Of a stretch of 7,628 nt of DNA, positions 5,515-7,628 are shown one piece after another. This DNA is from Thermodesulfobacteriota bacterium (GTDB lineage: Bacteria; Desulfobacterota_D; UBA1144; Nemesobacterales; UBA2774). Position 1 is the stretch's first letter, and each line of letters starts with the position of its first letter. The stretch covers positions 1 through 7,628 of the forward strand of contig JBCCIH010000119.1 in assembly GCA_039028315.1 (NCBI GenBank), given 5' to 3'. Made by a program: the position numbers and the translations under genes. The notes under the pieces were generated by a model. It made no database searches. It had not been told where the DNA came from and saw only the letters and a list, made by a program, of their open reading frames with translations.

Positions 5515-6972
5515 ATGAAAGTCTTGGTTACAGGGGCAACCGGCTATATAGGCGGAAGGCTAATATCAGATCTTATTGAGAAAGATATAGAAGTACGGGT
5601 TTTAGTTAGAGATGCTTCTAGGATAGAAGGAAGAGAGTGGGCAGATAAAGTAGAAGTCTGTGTTGGTGATCTATTAAAGCCAGAAACACTTTCTCAAGCA
5701 TTAGCCGGTATAGATACCGCATACTACTTAGTTCACTCAATGTACGGCGGCAAGGATTATGCAGAAAAAGATAGAGAAGCCGCAACTAATTTTGTTCAGG
5801 CAGGCCAAAATCTAAAACACGTGATTTATCTGGGAGGACTTCTCCCAGAAGCAAAGACAATATCCAACCACTTAAAAAGCAGATGTGAAGTCGGTGAGAT
5901 TCTAAGAGCTGGTCTCCCAACTACAGAATTTAGAGCGGGGCCTATAATAGGGTCAGGCTCAGCCTCATTTGAAATGGTGAGATATCTTACGGAGCGGCTT
6001 CCGATAATGGTTGCGCCTAAGTGGATACACCACAAAGTTCAGCCGATCGCGGTAAGAGATGTGATGAGATATTTGGTCAAAGCTCTGGATAAAAAATACA
6101 AAGGCGTAATTGATATTGGTGCTGATGTTCTCACATTTAAGCAAATGATGGACGGCTATGCTAAGGTTAGAGGTTATACAAGAACTATAATTACAGTTCC
6201 GGTTCTAGCGCCAAAACTAGCTGCTATATGGGTTGGCCTTGTAACTCCTATATCTAACTCACTAGCTGTTCCACTTATAGAAGGAGTAATTCATCCAATA
6301 GTAGGAAATACTAAAAGAGCTATGGAAGTTTTTCCAGAGATTCGCCCCCTACCCTATATCGAATCCGTAGAACGTGCACTGGCGCACGTGATTGATGGAG
6401 ACATTGAAACCAGATGGAGCGGCGCCCTGAGCGAAGACTCAACTTACAGCGTTTCAGAATGGAGAGGGCTGGTAACAGAAAGGCGCTCAATACATGTTGA
6501 TGATATTAAACCAGTGGATGTTTTTAACTCTTTTACAAGCCTTGGAGGTGAAAAAGGCTGGCTCGTTTGGGAATGGGCGTGGGAAATAAGAGGAATGATA
6601 GACCGTATGGCTGGAGGCCCCGGGCTTAGAAGGGGCAGGAGACATCCAATTGAGCTTTTACCCGGTGAGGCTCTTGATTTTTGGCGCGTTGAGGAAGTAG
6701 AAAAACCTGAGACTCTTAGATTAAGAGCTGAGATGAAAGTGCCTGGAAGAGCATGGCTAGAATGGCAGGCGATGCCTGAAGGCACTGGAACAAGGCTCGT
6801 TCAAACTGCTCTCTTTGAGCCCTCTGGACTTTGGGGCGTATTGTACTGGAGAGCGCTATATCCGATTCACAGCTTTATTTTCGATGATATGATTAGAGCA
6901 ATTGCTAAAGACGCACAAGAATCATTCGAGCTTAAAGTTCATTCTGAAAGACATTTAGAGCAAAAAATTTAA
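5515..6972 (+). CDS. Atypical SDR NAD(P)-binding protein with C-terminal DUF2867-type domain
   Basis: The protein has 485 residues from ATG 5515, or 486 from ATG 5512. The N-terminal Rossmann fold begins at once with V-L-V-T-G-A-T-G-Y-I-G-G (G7, G10, G13), the dinucleotide-binding loop, followed by V-R-V-L-V-R-D (27-33) and G-D-L near 51. This part spans about 1-290. The usual catalytic Y-x-x-x-K is not seen; the matching place reads S-N-H-L-K-S-R (117-123), as in atypical SDRs. A second domain (about 300-475) has the W/E-rich character of DUF2867 (W-E-W-A-W-E at 350-355, and W-R-V-E-E-V-E at 390-396, then beta-strand blocks). The length is normal for this fusion family. Substrate unknown; a lipid or pigment substrate is only a guess. 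It follows the sigma gene by 16 bp, so it is co-transcribed and probably the last gene of the operon. Confidence 0.85.
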   Translation: MKVLVTGATGYIGGRLISDLIEKDIEVRVLVRDASRIEGREWADKVEVCVGDLLKPETLSQALAGIDTAYYLVHSMYGGKDYAEKDREAATNFVQAGQNLKHVIYLGGLLPEAKTISNHLKSRCEVGEILRAGLPTTEFRAGPIIGSGSASFEMVRYLTERLPIMVAPKWIHHKVQPIAVRDVMRYLVKALDKKYKGVIDIGADVLTFKQMMDGYAKVRGYTRTIITVPVLAPKLAAIWVGLVTPISNSLAVPLIEGVIHPIVGNTKRAMEVFPEIRPLPYIESVERALAHVIDGDIETRWSGALSEDSTYSVSEWRGLVTERRSIHVDDIKPVDVFNSFTSLGGEKGWLVWEWAWEIRGMIDRMAGGPGLRRGRRHPIELLPGEALDFWRVEEVEKPETLRLRAEMKVPGRAWLEWQAMPEGTGTRLVQTALFEPSGLWGVLYWRALYPIHSFIFDDMIRAIAKDAQESFELKVHSERHLEQKI

Positions 6973-6991
6973 AATTTCTTTAATTTCCACT

Positions 6992-7019
6992 TTGAATCAT
7001 TAGATCTAACGCTTATAAT
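6992..7019 (+). promoter_or_regulatory. Promoter of the terminal outer-membrane protein gene
   Basis: TTGAAT (6992-6997) and a perfect TATAAT (7014-7019) are 16 bases apart, with a TTAGATCTAA palindrome (7000-7009) in the spacer. No 11-bp T-n-n-ACA repeats occur here, so this gene appears to lie outside the B12-regulated operon. No hairpin terminator is seen between 6973 and 6991. Confidence 0.65.
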
Positions 7020-7038
7020 AGCTCATGAGAGTTTCAAC

Positions 7039-7043
7039 GGAGG
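7039..7043 (+). promoter_or_regulatory. Shine-Dalgarno site of the terminal gene
   Basis: GGAGG lies four bases before the ATG at 7048. The predicted transcription start near 7026 leaves a short leader of about 22 bases. Confidence 0.6.
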
Positions 7044-7047
7044 ATCT

Positions 7048-7628
7048 ATGCTAAATAAAATTAAACCACTTTATTTTCTCATTTTCACCCTACTAATTGT
7101 GACCTTTTTTATAAGTTCATCCCAATCTTTTGCTCAGCCTGAGAGAATGGAGAGATTTGATAAAAAAGAGCTTACATTTTTTGAAAGATGGGCAGTTAGA
7201 TTAAATGGCAATGTTGAGCACATGTTCAATACCGATATTGACGGTGGGGGACAATTTAATATAACAAGGCTTGGGGTAAGCCATGATGCAACGTTCACAT
7301 GGACCGAAAGGCTTAGAATTACTTTTGGATCTACTTACAATTACTATAATTTTGATTTCTCTGGCTCACAGGGATTTGCAGGCCTTAGGCCTTGGAGAAA
7401 TGTAAACATTTCAAACAACAGCATGCGGGTAAGCTATGCGCTCAATCAGAACTGGGGAGTGTTCGCAATGCCCGTAATATCCTACGGCGCAGAATTTAAT
7501 GCACCGTTTTGGGATTCATTTACAATCGGCGGCATGGCTGGTTTTAGCTATACAACAGGGCCTAATTTCAGAATAGGCGTCGGCGGATTCGTTGGCAGCC
7601 GCCTTGAAGATAGCGTAATCGGATACCC
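7048..7628 (+). CDS. Putative outer-membrane beta-barrel protein (3' end outside window)
   Basis: The frame is open from ATG 7048 to the right edge (193 codons). Residues 1-29 form a signal peptide: K4 and K6, a hydrophobic run 8-22 and a likely cleavage after S-F-A (29). The rest shows alternating polar and aromatic beta-strands typical of barrels, for example R-L-R-I-T-F-G-S-T-Y-N-Y-Y-N-F-D-F and the strand pair around W-G-V-F-A-M-P-V-I-S-Y-G-A-E-F. A P-W-R-N-V block and the G-x-S-R-L-E-D stretch near the edge resemble DUF6268-type outer-membrane proteins, but I am not certain of the family. It has its own promoter and is probably not part of the upstream operon. Confidence 0.7.
   Translation, partial: MLNKIKPLYFLIFTLLIVTFFISSSQSFAQPERMERFDKKELTFFERWAVRLNGNVEHMFNTDIDGGGQFNITRLGVSHDATFTWTERLRITFGSTYNYYNFDFSGSQGFAGLRPWRNVNISNNSMRVSYALNQNWGVFAMPVISYGAEFNAPFWDSFTIGGMAGFSYTTGPNFRIGVGGFVGSRLEDSVIGY

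Noticed and set aside
5826..6785. Two minus-strand open frames inside the SDR/DUF2867 gene (5826-6035 and 6444-6785)
   Set aside because: The Ser/Pro/Leu-rich translations look like antisense of a conserved protein, with no start signals of their own.

Overview
The window is AT-rich bacterial chromosomal DNA with densely packed genes, good Shine-Dalgarno sites and housekeeping-type promoters. Two secreted proteins ending in IPTL-CTERM sorting signals, an outer-membrane beta-barrel protein and a B12-dependent MerR regulator point to a Gram-negative, probably aquatic bacterium. Candidatus Dadabacteria or a deltaproteobacterial-type lineage would fit, but the sequence alone does not settle the taxon. 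No mobile element, tRNA, rRNA or CRISPR array was seen.

Layout. Positions 2-487 hold the 3' end of an MFS transporter gene. Positions 578-1396 and 1560-2462 are tandem paralogues encoding exported IPTL-CTERM proteins. They share six cysteines with nearly identical spacing and are separated by a good intrinsic terminator (1434-1470). Convergent to them, on the minus strand, is a CarH/LitR-type MerR regulator with a cobalamin-binding domain (2502-3479). Divergent from that regulator is an apparent operon: a secreted fasciclin-domain protein (3761-4255), a four-region sigma-70 factor (4326-5498) and an NAD(P)-binding SDR/DUF2867 protein (5515-6972). A new promoter at 6992-7019 then serves a beta-barrel-like protein that runs off the window (7048-7628).

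How it works together. The 281-bp divergent intergenic region (3480-3760) is the most informative part. The regulator's own promoter has a perfect TTGACA -35, and three consecutive 11-bp direct repeats of the form T-n-n-A-C-A-n5 begin exactly at that -35. The fasciclin promoter also begins with TTGACA and carries four more copies in two pairs. This resembles the three-repeat operator described for AdoCbl-bound CarH. The inferred circuit is a B12 photoreceptor that represses itself and the fasciclin-sigma-SDR operon in the dark; light would release a sigma factor and so trigger a wider response. The regulator's -10 sits exactly seven bases before its ATG, and there is no Shine-Dalgarno site, so its mRNA is predicted to be leaderless.
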